A DNA stretch of 64,000 bases from Osmia lignaria lignaria (taxonomy: Eukaryota > Arthropoda > Insecta > Hymenoptera > Megachilidae). Numbering within the stretch: the first letter of the stretch is position 1; every line of letters begins with the position of its first letter. Location: NCBI RefSeq assembly GCF_051020975.1, contig NC_135035.1:4836001-4900000 (forward strand), read 5' to 3'. Positions 11,076 to 23,144 of this stretch are shown in pieces. The notes below the pieces were generated by a model. That model worked only from the letters and a program-made list of their open reading frames with translations. It made no database searches and had not been told where the DNA came from. Position numbers and translations under genes: made by a program.

Positions 11076-12127
11076 GGGGAAGGTGGGGCAAGACGGGGTA
11101 TCCCTTCTATTTCGTGAATGAAACGTTTTAATTACAATCAAATATACGTATTAAATATGTTATCACCATTGCTGATTGTAACCAACTGCTCAACCAAGTG
11201 TGATGTTTCACTTTGAAATTAAAGTAAAAATTCAATTTTTTGCGACTTTCTTATTATTTTTGTACATCCTTTAAGGAGTGATGTTGGCATTAAAATATAG
11301 CAGAAGTTCAATGCACTTATGTATTTCTGACGCAGAATTTAACAGACTACAGGATAAGAATGTCATTTTATATTTTTGTTAACAATGTTTAAGTGATACG
11401 TTGATTTATTTTCGATGAGACGACAAGGGGCATGATGGGGTATAGGAACACCTTTTATCGCGTGATTTAAACCATAGATGATTTAAATCATAGGTGATTT
11501 AAACCAGGCGACTTGGAATCGCGCTCGGTCTATTCTTTTCTAAGATGTTACTAAGGAAAGAAACATAGAAAAAGAAAAGAAAGAAAAAAAAAGCAAGAAA
11601 GAAATATCAAATATGGCTATCAAGAAGATAAAAAACGAGTGAAAATAATATCAGAAGAAGACGACGACAGTGAAAAAGAAAATATTCCATGTTTCTACTG
11701 CAATGGATTATATTTAGATTCTGTGGAAGGTTAGATAAGTTACCAAAGATGTGGCAAATGGGCCCATTGCTCGTGTGCTTACGTAAATGACGACGATGAT
11801 GAAGCCGTACATGTGTGCTTCTGTTGTCAAACAGACAAATGATTGACTACAGACAATTTTGTTAATTAGTTAATAGGTACCTCATCTTGCCCGCAAGGGT
11901 ACCCCGTTTTGCCCCACCCGTGGAGCAAGATGGGGAGAAAAGACCTTTCTTTGTTTTTTATTTATATGTGTACATTAATAAGCTGTAAATAGTTGACTTT
12001 TGCCTTATATAATTTATAAAGCAATTATCAAAGAATAATACAAAATTAAAGTGGATCCATTAATTGGACAAACCTATGTTTTATTCATTAATAAACCTTA
12101 ACTACCCCGTCTTGCCCCACCTTCCCT
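11076..12127 (+). mobile_element. Pogo-like deletion derivative, ~1.05 kb
   Basis: Terminal inverted repeats of about 26 bp: GGGGAAGGTGGGGCAAGACG on the left and the same sequence, with one change, from the right end. TA lies outside both ends. The interior retains only the zinc-finger tail of a transposase (11630-11842), so most of the gene has been lost. A second, internal GGGGYAAGATGGGG-like phrase occurs near 11425, and again (complementary) near 11885-11935. Confidence 0.8.
11630..11842 (+). pseudogene. PHD-like zinc-finger tail of a transposase
   Basis: A reading frame encodes a basic-acidic linker (KIISEEDDDSEKENI) followed by paired cysteines: PCFYCNGLY, then YQRCGKWAHCSCA, and after an acidic NDDDDEA stretch VHVCFCCQTDK and a stop at 11840-11842. 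The C-x2-C, C, H-x2-C, C-x2-C spacing with the W-A-H core is the C-terminal zinc finger seen on many insect pogo-like DDE transposases. A TAG at 11732-11734 interrupts the frame, and the catalytic domain is missing. It is therefore a dead fragment carried by the element around it. Confidence 0.75.
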
Positions 12128-12129
12128 TA

Positions 12130-12975
12130 ATACCCATAATTAAGCCTTCTTTATCATCATATCATACATATTTAGTAACTCTTTACCATCTCATATATGG
12201 AAGCTAAAACATTAAACAACTAACTAAGGCCACTAATGTTCAAACTCTCTGTAATTCAAACTCTATAAAATTATACATAACACACTGATCGGATCAAATA
12301 TAAGACTTTTTACGTGTAATACAATATCTTGCATGTAGTTATATTTCACGCAATTGCGCACAAAGTACTGAAGATAATAAGTATGTATGTACTTTGATAC
12401 CATATCCCGTCCGCTTAGGGCTTAGAGGATACATTTAGCCTCTCGAGACAGAATTTGATATACGCGACTTAATTCGTGCATCGCTGATTTTCTCGGTGCT
12501 CATATTAAATTCCAAGTCGAGGAATTTTTAAATAAGAATACTGCTTGACGCGGTTTTCTCATTGTCTGTGGAAAAACTGTGTGTCGACATTTTTCGAGGT
12601 ACAAACATCGTTATTCATCCTTTATCAGAGCTGGTTGTATGCAGAATGTTTTCCCTCGATTTTTTAACAAAGGAAAATGAAATGAGAAAATGCCTACTGT
12701 TAGTAGCTACATGAAATTTATAGAGGTGAACATTACTTTTCATTTACATCTTTAAATATAAAATTATATGTAGAAGCTTCCTTGTTACAGAATTATTTTG
12801 CTATAAAATTCCATGCTATCATTATGGGATTATAGAAATTTTGAAATTTAAAAAGAACTCATTACGGTAACTCTTTTTATTTTAGTTTGCTATTTTATTT
12901 TGATTATTGCATTTGATTAATTTTATTATTTTAAAAAAATATGACTTTTATTTTTTAATATGGGTAGAAACATTG
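12130..12975. other. Unique-looking intergenic DNA
   Basis: No gene or repeat recognised. A more balanced patch lies at about 12400-12660, without an open frame or clear splice signals. Confidence 0.4.
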
Positions 12976-12977
12976 AT

Positions 12978-13218
12978 GTAACTAGGATTTTTATGGGGTG
13001 AGTCGGGCTCCTTAGAAATTTAAAAATTCTTGAATTTTGAAAATCTAATATTTTTAAGTTCTGGAATTTTCAAATTTTGAAAATCTGAAATTTTCTAATT
13101 TTATAAATGTAGAATTTCCAAATTGTCGAATTCTGAAATTTTAAAATGGTAAACGTGTCAGTCCATATTTATTTTTGTTGAGAGGAGGGAAAATCCTAAC
13201 CTTTACTTACCTAGTTAC
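12978..13218 (+). mobile_element. GTAACTAG-ended element with GAATTTT repeats, copy 1
   Basis: Ends GTAACTAGG and CCTAGTTAC face each other. Between them lies about 130 bp of degenerate short-period sequence built from GAATTTT/GAAATTTT units. The copy at 42229-42503 has the same ends, the same repeat texture and the same order. Partial copies are at about 48397-48500 and 54633-54690. No gene is carried. Confidence 0.6.
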
Positions 13219-14940
13219 ACCAATGAGTAAAAATATTATTACAAAAAGCAAAGTGCAAACATACATTCAACATTATTTTATAGGAAAATATTCCTATCGA
13301 TGAAATCAATAAATCGAAAATATCCAGTTGATTACGATTACTCTTAATGACTTCCGCACTGATAAAGGAGAGACAGGTTGATAATCAGGGTCGATTTTCT
13401 TGAAATTTTATAACTACGTAACGAATCGAGAAATATTAGAGGCATCCCTTTTGTCTTTGGAAATTTATTTCAAAGAGGAAAAGCCGTCACCTAAAGTAGG
13501 AAAAAGTACGTATTTCACTTAATATACTGATAAGTCAACCACATTGTTGAAATATGGCGACAGTTATGAAACTTTAGAGGTAGATGGAAGATAGGAAGAT
13601 ATTAGACACATAGCAATTTTTATAAGTCGCACCCTAGCTAGTGTATTAGATAATTCACACATTTTAACTGTATGACGTACTTAACGCATTTCTACCCCCC
13701 CCCCCCCAATCACTTTTCATTACACAAATGTGAAAAGAAAATAATTACCACTCTTAAACTACCTTCAAGGAAGGATAGTAGGATATTCCAATTATTAAAC
13801 GATGTGGATCATTTCAGATATTGATAAACAGAGATGCTACTGTATTTAGAGTAAGTGTCATAATACCTGTCCCTATTAGTAAGCCTGTCCATATTAATAT
13901 TTAAATAGATAATAAAAGTAAAGTTTGAAAAATAAATTTAAAAACTACCTTCTTTTCATTAAATTAAACTACCATGGAAAATACTGCATTTTTCACTGGT
14001 TGACACTGTAATTACCAAAGGTGTCAAAATGATTGGTTTCTAGTTTATACTACAGTTTCTTATTTTAAATTATAAATTTTATCAGGGTATGTTTGGTTAT
14101 CGAGCTAAAGAATTAATGTATATATTAACTTATGTTTCATCCTTTATCTATGTATTTAGTAATCTACATTATTTTCAACTTAAAAATAAATTTGCATCAA
14201 ACGTCGATAGTTCTAGAAACTGTCATGCGTAAATCATTTTATACTTACGTAATTAATCATTAAGAATAACTCAAATATTTATTCGTCATATATTTAACAC
14301 TCTAATGCAATGGTTTTTAATGTTTTCAACATCACGGAACTTTTACAATTTCACAAGATTTTTGCGGAACACAGACATAAAATAAAACAGTATATATATA
14401 TATTTTTTTTATATTGCATAACAAATAAAAATGACAGATTAAATATCAGTCAACAGCAAAAAAAAGGTCAAAAAATGGTCACAATTTGTTTGATGAGATA
14501 TTTTGGTGGAATACTTTTTCTAAGTTCACGGAGCACCAGTGATCCGCGGCGCAACGGTTAAGACCCACTATTCTAATGTTTTGTTACGTACATTAAGTGT
14601 CTGAAATCGCAAGGCTTAAACGGTAGAATATTTTATCAACACCTGATGACCTTCGTTATTTCATCGATACATATTACTCATAAGATGTTCTATAATATAA
14701 CGTGACCTGGATTCTTAATTTCAAAAACACTATGTGATTCATAGTTATGTGATTGTTAGTAAGAACGTAGCAGGTGATTCTTTATCATATAATGAAAAAT
14801 AATATAATATTATGTTTTTTCCGATTAAACATCAATTACTTGAGGTTGTACAATAGTAACTGAGAAAAATATTTAAATAGAGATACAATACCAGTAGACG
14901 CTTGCTAATCCCTCGTTAGGCACGCCTTGTACTTACAAGT
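13219..14940. other. AT-rich intergenic, poly-C tract
   Basis: No credible gene. A run of 13 C lies at 13695-13707. A (TA)n/T-rich tract lies near 14390-14412. The 83-residue frame at 14310-14561 is low-complexity and has no support. Confidence 0.45.
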
Positions 14941-15227
14941 GTGCACTGTAGGGGTGCGCGTGTACCTGAAATTTCGGGTTCGGTCGGGTAAGGTAAGATT
15001 AAATAGGCTCAGGCGGGTACCCGCGATATGCGAACACTGGAGAAGCCCGATTGTTTCGGATAGCCGACACAATCGGGTCAGTTCGTAAGAAGTCGGACGA
15101 GTTCGGGTGAGTTGTCTTAATATCTGAGATTCGATTTGACATTGTGTTTGAAATGGATATAAATGGACAGGGGGGCTCAAAAGGTGCTTCAGTTTTGATT
15201 TCAGCGGCACCTCTTTATTTTTATATA

Positions 15228-15620
15228 CAGGGTCTACCATTTATCTCGGAATCCGTGCGCGCGATAACTCACGAACGTGGCAACAGCGCAATGTTTGGCA
15301 TGATCGACGATACTCTGGTCCGAGATTCGATTTGGGATACGAGATGTTTGTCTCTCTGCCGATCGCACCCGAGTTTTGCCGAGCCGAGCCGACTCCATGT
15401 TCCATTGCTCGTCGTTCATACTCGTATCCCGAATCGAATCTCGGACCAGAGTTCGGTCGATTACCAACTTAACTCTAGGGATTTTTACATCGCTCCCCAC
15501 AGCTCTCTACATGACATACTTTCAGCAATGGTTTGCAGAGGGCACATCTATCGAATTTTAGCGCTGTTGCCACATTCATGAGTTCACGCGCGCACGGGTT
15601 CCGAGGTAAATGGTAGACCC
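15228..15620. mobile_element. CAGGGTCTACC MITE, copy 1
   Basis: Inverted ends CAGGGTCTACCATTTATCTC and, from the right, GGGTCTACCATTTACCTCGG. Arms of about 60-80 bp continue through CGCGCGATAACTCA and GTGGCAACAGCGC. A TA precedes the left end. A second, internal inverted repeat (GAGATTCGATTTGGGATACG and its partner near 15420-15445) folds the centre. The second copy is at 30163-30590. The apparent 145-residue frame here reads through both arms and is an artefact. Confidence 0.8.
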
Positions 15621-16183
15621 ACAGCACAGCCGACTCTAGTACTAGCCGTGCTGAAGTAAAAATGGCAACACCGCGGGAGTCCGGTCTGAATATATCAACA
15701 CCTACCCTACTCTATCTGCCTCCCGGACTCCCAGACTCCCAACCAATCAACGTCGTCAGACTCTCGGCTACTCTCTGGACTTCACATAACCTCTTTGGTT
15801 TCGTTCCAATAATTTCGCTTGTGTCAAGGTTTTTATTAACTTATATACACGTTCAACAATTCTTAAATGTTTCAATTTGATCCAAAGATGGTTTCATTTT
15901 GCTTCATACCTAAATTTTCTTGAAACCACTGTAAATATCTCAAATATCATGCTTCACAACACCAAACTACTTTGAGAGTACACAAAATATATATCACATT
16001 TATAACAATTTTATACTACATCACTTCTATTTGCCATAGTTGCAGCGTTTATATATTGTTTATACATAATTAACACAAAATAGTGTATATTACTACAGCT
16101 TTTAATTAAAAAAGACGTTAATTACAATTCCGAGCACAGAACTCTGTTTTTGAAAAATAGGACTCCCGATTGTCACGTGAGCT

Positions 16184-16399
16184 GTGTTGCCACATTGTTA
16201 TATAGACTGCAAAGATCACATACAGCCTCGAAGAACGTGTGTTTATCGTCGCTTAGCGGTCAATGATTTCTTTCTCTGGGGTTATGTCAAGAATAAAGTG
16301 TATGAAGTGACGATCAGAGACATGGAACACCTCAAAGAAAAAATCACTGAAGTCATCCAGTTGAAAAATGAAGAAAAATTTGTATTGACATGTGCTTAG
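16184..16399 (+). pseudogene. mariner-like transposase C-terminal fragment
   Basis: A 71-codon frame contains NDFFLWGYVKNKVYEVTI followed by an EHLKEKITEVI helix. This is the region around the last catalytic aspartate of a mariner-type transposase and the start of its C-terminal helix. Everything upstream, including the DNA-binding domains and the first two catalytic aspartates, is missing or unreadable. An AT-rich tail follows the stop and ends near 16600 at CTTTTGGACCATCCTATAG, which looks like a terminal repeat of the same class. It lies inside the hAT-type element, so it is a passenger. Confidence 0.75.
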
Positions 16400-16754
16400 C
16401 TCACTTTTTAATGGCCAATAGAGATAATGTTGTCTTCGTAACCATTTAGTGCTTACTGAGGGAAACACTTTGAAAATCTCATTCATTACATTTTTAACGT
16501 TTCTGCATAAAATGCAATTTATTTGAATTGAATATCTCTTATAGTTTTTTTACAATGAATTTTTCAAAACTAAAGCTTCTTTTGGACCATCCTATAGTAT
16601 ATTTTCATGAATTCAGCTGGACCATTCAAAAATGTCGGACTACCCGTGTTCGTATGTTTCGAGTATTCGCACAACCCCTTTCGACTTTATCCGATCCGAC
16701 TCGACTGCTTGAATACTCGACATATTCAATTACACGCACACCCCTAATGCACTG

Positions 16755-17460
16755 CGATTCTTGCCGAGATAGCCAATAAACGTGTAGCTGTATTACATAA
16801 CAAATGAATAGCCAATGAGTGTATAACTGTGCCACAGAAAAAAAAGAATTGTGCAGAAGGCACACTTGCCATCGACGCTCGATAATTTCCGTTTCGTTAA
16901 GGTGTCCGTTGCCAGAGCCTGAAATGCGAGGAATTATCGAACATGTGCTTACTGTAGTTAGTAGGCATGTATAGGGTCTCCATAACACATACAATTAAAA
17001 AATGAAATTCTCGTTTCTCTTTCTTTTTTGATTTACAACAATAATAATTATTATACAGTCAGATAGGTAGCTGATATTAAAAAAGAGTATAGAATAAAAT
17101 TAAATGTATTTTTGTTGAAAACATGTTTTTAAAAGTAATTTCCATAATACCGTAAAATCCATTGAACTGATTGCTCTGTACCAAAATTAATTAAAAACTT
17201 ATTTTTTCTTTTATGTTTTAGTCCATGAAAGGTACAAAAAATATTTAAAAAATCGATGTTTAAACTTCAAACTCTCACTATTTTTTTAATTAACGGCTTT
17301 TCTCTTTCATTCTGTCATCTGTCACAGTTAAATTCATTTTAATTAAGAATCTTTTTGGCTTTCGCATTTCAGTGAATCATGAAAGCCATAAAAAGATTTT
17401 CTACTTAAATTAATGAATTTGAAGGTCTACGCAAATATTGTTAAAACATGATTAAATATA
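16755..17460. other. Intergenic, nothing recognised
   Basis: AT-rich DNA. Near 17281-17405 a weak inverted pair (CTTTTTGGCTTTCGCATTTC and GAAAGCCATAAAAAG) could be an old MITE, but no boundaries are clear. Confidence 0.35.
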
Positions 17461-17462
17461 TA

Positions 17463-17812
17463 CAGGGTGACGAAAAAATAGGATTCAGGATATTTAGGAT
17501 AACTCCTAATATTTGCAAAAGAAAAAAAAGAAAAGATGAATAAATATTAGTGAAAAAATTATTATTTGCAAAATTATAAACAATTTTCCATTCCACTCAA
17601 CGCATATAGCGTTTGTTTAAAGAATTATTTTAACAGTTGTCCTTCTATTGTGGACCATTAATTCTACTTTGTTTTTATTAACACAATAATTCTGAAAAAT
17701 TGTTTATCTTTTTCTAAATATTACCTTTTCAAGTCACATGTATTAGGACGTGTTTCCTGTATTTGGCAAGTACTATCTATTGTAAAAGTTCTGAACCCTT
17801 TTCATCACCCTG
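17463..17812. mobile_element. CAGGGTGACGAAAA MITE, 350 bp
   Basis: Short inverted ends, CAGGGTGACGAAAA and CAGGGTGATGAAAA from the right strand, with TA on both sides. The interior is AT-rich and not palindromic, unlike the foldback members with related ends. No coding capacity. Confidence 0.65.
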
Positions 17813-18459
17813 TATGTAAAAAATGGCCATGATAAAAGTTGTGTAATATCCTTCCAAAAAGATATGAAAGACGACCCAAAAAAACGCAACCTATAGTAGA
17901 ATACTCTTTTAATACATACTACACTAAGCATATTGCACTAAACCTAATAAGCTTTTTAGATCTCTACATTACATTCAGGATGATTTATCAAAACATCTTG
18001 ATCGATCAATCAAACAGATAAGAATAATTACAAATTACTCATCATCAATCATATTAACACTGATACGTGGTAAAAATCAGTACCGTTTCAAAGCATGGGC
18101 AATCACCAGGGGTCTTAAATGTAAAAACTTATTAGAATGATATCCTAAAGACCATTAATTTTAAGTCGATTATAAATCAATTTTCTGCAAACAAATTTCG
18201 TGAACGTTCGTGTTGAAAAATAATAAATAATTTATACTAGACCATGTCCGCCTATATGATGTATTAATTACAATAAATACCATTTATATGTTAAAATATT
18301 TGCATTCCTTAGGATTTGTATTACGTTGTTTAAAAGTTTATGTTAATTAATCTCCAGTTTACAGGAGGTTTCGTATGTTTAACCGTCTATAGGCTACTGA
18401 TAAGTATATTTACCACTTGATGTTTTGATCACAATAAGTGAATATCATTTATAAGTAAA

Positions 18460-18667
18460 TTACAAAAGAATCCCTTTAATAAGTAAGATTATTAATTTAT
18501 AGACATTACTCATCATGTTATAATATATAATTATATACTAATCTGATGGACTGGAATATGATTAAAGATGTAATAATGTATGTGCAAGATAAGGGATCAT
18601 GGATTTTTGTTTCGGAATTTTTAGTTTATGTGTATTGTACCCAAATCCATTTTTGATGATCATTATA
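18460..18667 (+). repeat. Left flank of a segment repeated in inverted form at 50.0-50.2 kb
   Basis: This sequence (for example TTAATAAGTAAGATTATTAA and CCCAAATCCATTTTTGATGA) recurs, reversed, at 49975-50205. In both places it directly abuts the same MITE. The repeated unit is therefore larger than the MITE, about 430 bp. Confidence 0.6.
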
Positions 18668-18891
18668 CAGTAGACTCTCGTTATATTGCCACGTGAGCAA
18701 TTTAACTTTCATATGGATTCTCAAGCATACTAGTTCTAATATATTTAATTTAAATTTTCAAACATGCTAGTTTTCCACCATCACAGTCTATGAAAATAAT
18801 ACATTTCTATTTCTTCTCTCTCCTTCAAATAAGCGTGAAAAATTTTCCGTTCGTACAGCCCCTTTGGCGGCAATATAACGGGAGTCTACTG
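18668..18891. mobile_element. CAGTAGACTCTCGTTATATTG MITE, complete copy
   Basis: Ends CAGTAGACTCTCGTTATATT and CAGTAGACTCCCGTTATATT (right strand), TA at 18666-18667 and 18892-18893. It is the best preserved of seven members in the window (others near 27788, 29988, 37707, 49770, 50213 and 59599). Pogo/Tc1-mariner type by ends and target; no gene. Confidence 0.85.
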
Positions 18892-18894
18892 TAT

Positions 18895-19419
18895 TGTTTT
18901 CTACAGAATGAAGCTCTTGCAATTAGATGTTACATTGACGAATGAATCATTATCCTTAACAGAAACAAAATCACAAAATGTAATAAACAATTTGAAAAAT
19001 CATCATATTGAAACTCAAAGAACGTGAATTTTTCATATTTCCATTTCTCCCTTTTTTTTTTGTTCGCTCCACAGCGTCGTTTTATAAGAGATTTAATACT
19101 TATTTTATTACAAAATAGTTTACATTTTTATTTTTTTAAGTGGTTTTCAGGATTTCAGGATTAATTAAATTTTGTTTGCTGAATTAAAATTTTGAATATA
19201 TATTTAGAGATTAGACGTTAGTCAATTTTATTGATATCTAGTTTTTTCTTAAATAAATTGAATTTAGATATTTTTAAGAATAATTATTTCTAATTTTAAA
19301 AATTAGTTTTTTATATTAACGTAATATATTAATATATTAATATATAAACGTAATAATATTAATGTAATTTAGAAAATATGTAATAATTTATTATAAATTA
19401 AAATAGATAATTTCTTGGG
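18895..19419. other. Very AT-rich spacer
   Basis: No gene. Palindromic TA-rich microsatellite-like sequence at about 19318-19350. Confidence 0.45.
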
Positions 19420-19565
19420 CTGAGGGTTTCAGAGACTCTGGTATCTTGCTTTGCTCAGGGCCCACAATGCCGTTGAGACGTCTCTGGTTTAAATATCAAG
19501 TAATCGAGTCTACTCATTGTTAGATTGCGAGTCAAGCGTTTTACCGCGGAACTAACCGTTTGTAT
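19420..19565 (-). repeat. tRNA-derived SINE candidate
   Basis: On the minus strand the sequence begins like a tRNA. GGTTAGTTCCGCGGTAAAAC fits an A box, the loop GCTTGACTCGCAATC resembles an anticodon arm (CGC, alanine-like, with a decayed 3' stem), and AGACTCGATTAC is a degraded B box. The rest (GAGACGTCTCAACGGCATTG, then CAGAGTCTCTGAAACCCTC) would be the SINE body. No A-rich tail or target duplication was clear. A decayed tRNA is the alternative. Confidence 0.4.
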
Positions 19566-19599
19566 GTATGAGTTTGTCATACTTCTCAATGTAAGGAGT

Positions 19600-20110
19600 A
19601 ACTAATTTTAATTGTTAACATCTTTTAAACATTTAGCCGTCTGCCTCCAAAAGGGGGTATAGGCGTGTTCAGCTCGACGAACTCTACAAGGTAGCAAAGT
19701 TTCATTAATAAGTGAGCGTTACACTTGGATAGTTCTCCTCGTCAATGTAGAGAAACGAAGGAAGAAGTTTAAAGGAAGTTCAAGAGACACGAATTACGAT
19801 GGAAATCTTTTCGAATCGTGCGCCTCTAATACAGAGAATTGCCGGATGTGGTTGACGTACGATTGAAAATAGACGCTTCCGGTTTCTCCTAACACGTGCG
19901 ACACGTAATGTGTGCCACGGAACTTGACCGAAGCATAAAGCGAGAGTTCAATTGGAGAGCCTTTTACGTTCTATGCGATCTGCACCGACGATCGCACGGA
20001 TCACAAATTCTCCTTCAACGCTTCGCTCGACAGCCTGTTATTGTTAATAAATGGAGTTCATTTCCTCTATTAGGATTGGAAAGCGAAACGAAGTAACTAG
20101 GGAATTGTCA
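19600..20110. promoter_or_regulatory. GC-richer unique block, possible regulatory DNA
   Basis: A non-repetitive stretch with balanced composition, an E-box CACGTG at about 19893-19898 and a nearby CACGTAATGTGTG half-palindrome. No open frame of conviction: the 66-codon frame at 19896-20096 has no recognisable domain. Confidence 0.25.
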
Positions 20111-20211
20111 GTGCGCTGTTGCAAGTAATTAGGTAATTGCTTTCCTAGATGGTTCTACAGAATTAATGCAATCAGAATCAACTTTCCTTTAAAAATTATT
20201 TATTCAATGAA

Positions 20212-20770
20212 AGGTTAAACTTTGTTTTAAAGGACACCAAATTATTAACCATTTTATTTTTCATCTAATAGTTTCTGAGCCATAGAATCCAAAAATGTAA
20301 TTGTTAACTTTAAGAACCCTGTGGTTTAAAAGTTATACGTATCTAAAGTCGAACATTTTTAGTGTACTTTACAGGTTAGTATGACGCCATATTGCTTCTT
20401 ATCCATAATGTGATTGGTCCACGGAGACTAGTATCAGAATGCTGTCAAAAAACTAACCTAATCTAAACTAAACTAAGACGCGCAAAATACTTATAGATGT
20501 AGATAGACATTTGAATCATTCTGCCAAACTGAACATTACCCACATGTTTCTGTCTGCAGCCAGCAACATCATTCATTGGACATGGAGAGAAACCAAAATG
20601 GCGTCAAACTAACCCACAAAGTATATTAAAAACGCTCAAAATACGTATAACTTTTGAACCATTGGGTCCCTAAAGTTAAGACTTGCATCTTTGGATTCTA
20701 CACATCGAAAACTATTAAATAGTAAACAAAAAAGTTAATAATTTTATATCCTTCAAATCAAAGTTGAGCC
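20212..20770. mobile_element. Foldback element with ~150-bp arms, intact copy
   Basis: The left arm (AGGTTAAACTTTGTTTTAAA onward) and the right arm are complementary for about 150 bp, sharing TAATAGTTT and TTAAAAGTTATACGTAT. The middle carries AAAAAACTAACCTAA and GACATTTGAATCATTCTGCC. The same element, broken by an insertion, is at 62475-63925. Confidence 0.8.
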
Positions 20771-23144
20771 AAAATATCATACAAGTAATATTTTTTATAC
20801 ACGTTAAGTACATTAATTTTGTATTATTGCAAGTCTATATGAAATTTAATTCGAAAATTCAAATTACCTGCAGAAAATTTAACATAATTTACACGATGAT
20901 TTACCTTATCTTATCAGTATGGAATTTGTGTCGTTTCTACCTCTGCCAGTGGTAGCTGTTAAATCTCATAAATCTCGAGAGGATGAGTTGAAGTTTCAAT
21001 GATTATCGAGCAAACGGTACCGTTTCTCATTCGTCAGATATGGACATGTGTAAGAACAAAGAGACTGTTTAACAAAGGAATATAAAAACTGGGATGATTA
21101 AAGTGCAAAGTTCCGATGAGTTTTTATCAAAAGAAATGTGAAACATTAGATTATGAGTAAGCTAAAAACAATTATGGCAATTATTTATACTAAGTGTTAA
21201 AAAGTAAACTTAGGCTGTTTTGGAATTTATGGCTTTAATTAATTTAGTAACAAAAACAGAAAAGTGGAAAGAATAATTATAAAATTGAAATCTAGTCATA
21301 AAAATATTCTTAACGTACGTATGGCTTTGGTGATGCATATCTTTGTTAATTACAGAAAGAATGATGTAAATAAATTGAAATAATTATGCAACCTTGAAAC
21401 TTAAATGCCAACATATTCTATTATAACGTTATAAAAATATTATTGGACATCATATAACATCTACATTTTTCATTAGATCGCATATTTTAATTGTTTATCT
21501 GAAAATAATTATGTAAAAATGTTCTGGACTTTATTACTCCCATTCGTTTTCTAATTTTCTTTTAAACCCTTCTTTCGTATTTACCCTTATTTTATGATTC
21601 AATTTATTTCATAAAACGAAAAACAATAAAGAAGATATTCTTCTACATAATTGTATTCGTACACATTCGTATATAATTGCCGATTTATTATCCTAATAAG
21701 ATTTAAAAATTCTTCAAATGCTCGCCTTAATGACATTCTGCACCAAACTTTCCTTAAAAATGTTGTAATATTCGTTTTGTATGCCATTGTATGTCAATAA
21801 AAACAAGTTTCCCCACATTCCCTTTATTATTAACAAAGATATAGGTACAGACCCAAAGTCACACATAAGCACATTAATATCTGAACTTTTTAATCCTTTC
21901 AACATTACTGCATGTATTTCTGTACCAATGTTAATATTTATAAAAATAAGATAGCACTTAAAGGTATATAAAAAAATTCATGTTGAAATAATTTCTGACA
22001 CAAAAGTTTCTGCTTTTCCAATTTTGTTTCTAATACAAAAAGAGGGAATTATTTGTGTTTTTATAAAAAACATAAGCTTAGTTTATTACAAAATTTGATA
22101 TTAAACATGACATTGGCACTCTTTGTACCAAACTACAGATTTATTAGGTATGCAAATTAATTCAGCGCCTTTTTTTTCTTAATTAAAGATGTATCTTCAA
22201 AAAGTTATAGTAACTCCAATTACTGAAGTAATTTTTATTGCTATCATATTCTCGCGCCACTTTTCAAATAGAAACACAAGAAAAATAATCATTTGTGGAT
22301 ATAAATTAAACAATGTCTTAAAAAAAGAAAAAAACAACCTTTACACTATCAATTTTCTCTCCACTTTCTCTCATGATAACCGAAACTTGATCACTCATAT
22401 AAGAAATAAAATGTCGTGCTTTAAAAATATTTTAACATTTATTATAAACATTAATATTTAAAAAATTAATGACTCCGAACAGACACATATTTTGAAAATA
22501 TACTAAAAAAAAATAAATTTTCTATTAACTCATATCAATATTCAGTATTACTTTTAAAAGTGACAATTCACTATAAATATAAAAGATCATAATAATAGGT
22601 ATCAGCATCAATCTATATATTAAAGTTGTAGTTGAATTTCTCTGCACATAAAATTATAGGTACAGATAACATTTGAAGCATGAAAACGTTAAGCAATGAA
22701 ATCCCTAAGAGATCCTGAGAAGCAATAAGGATATAAGCGAGGGATTACATAGCGACTATTCAACAGAAAATGTCAGAGCTGGGTGCGCCGTTTGTAAATG
22801 TTTGTTGTGTATTATTCTGGGCCAATGCGAGAGTAAAGGTACACCAAGTAGTTACAATCTCTATGCCAAGTTTCAATCCCTTTGAGACTCTTTTCACTAG
22901 AAATATCGGTAAATCGCGAACTTTTGTGAATCTAGTGGAGAGATTATTTGAAATCTTGAGATTTACTTTTAATACATTGCATGATCGAAATATTATATAA
23001 TAAGATCTACACGGAATCATAAAATTGCATAGAGAAAATATTAGATAAATATTTTGATAAGTAATTGTGAAAAAAATAATTAGGCATAAAACGAAATTAT
23101 ACCAGAATAACGAATAATGTTTTGCACAATCAGGAATCCATGTA
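20771..23144. other. AT-rich intergenic, nothing recognised
   Basis: About 2.4 kb of AT-rich DNA. Several 60-90-residue frames (for example 22189-22461 and 22760-23020) are rich in Ile, Asn and Lys and have no recognisable motif. No RNA gene or matched inverted repeats seen. Confidence 0.45.

Larger units (their letters stand above)
14949..16746. mobile_element. hAT-type non-autonomous element, ~1.8 kb with passengers
   Basis: Outer ends are TAGGGGTGCGCGTGTA and its near-perfect complement TACACGCACACCCCTA. They are flanked by an 8-bp duplication, GTGCACTG at 14941-14948 and ATGCACTG at 16747-16754, the size produced by hAT transposases. Subterminal regions are rich in TCGGGT/ACCCGA words, another hAT habit. 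No hAT transposase remains. Two other elements sit inside: a TA-type MITE (15228-15620) and a mariner remnant (16184-16600). Confidence 0.7.

Noticed and set aside
14528..14565. A-box-like CGGCGCAACGGTTAAGAC
   Set aside because: A good Pol III A box alone; no B box at the right distance and no cloverleaf stems, so not called a tRNA or SINE.
15144..15581. 145-codon frame overlapping a MITE
   Set aside because: It runs through both arms and the inner palindrome of the CAGGGTCTACC MITE; opposite-strand frames are just as open.
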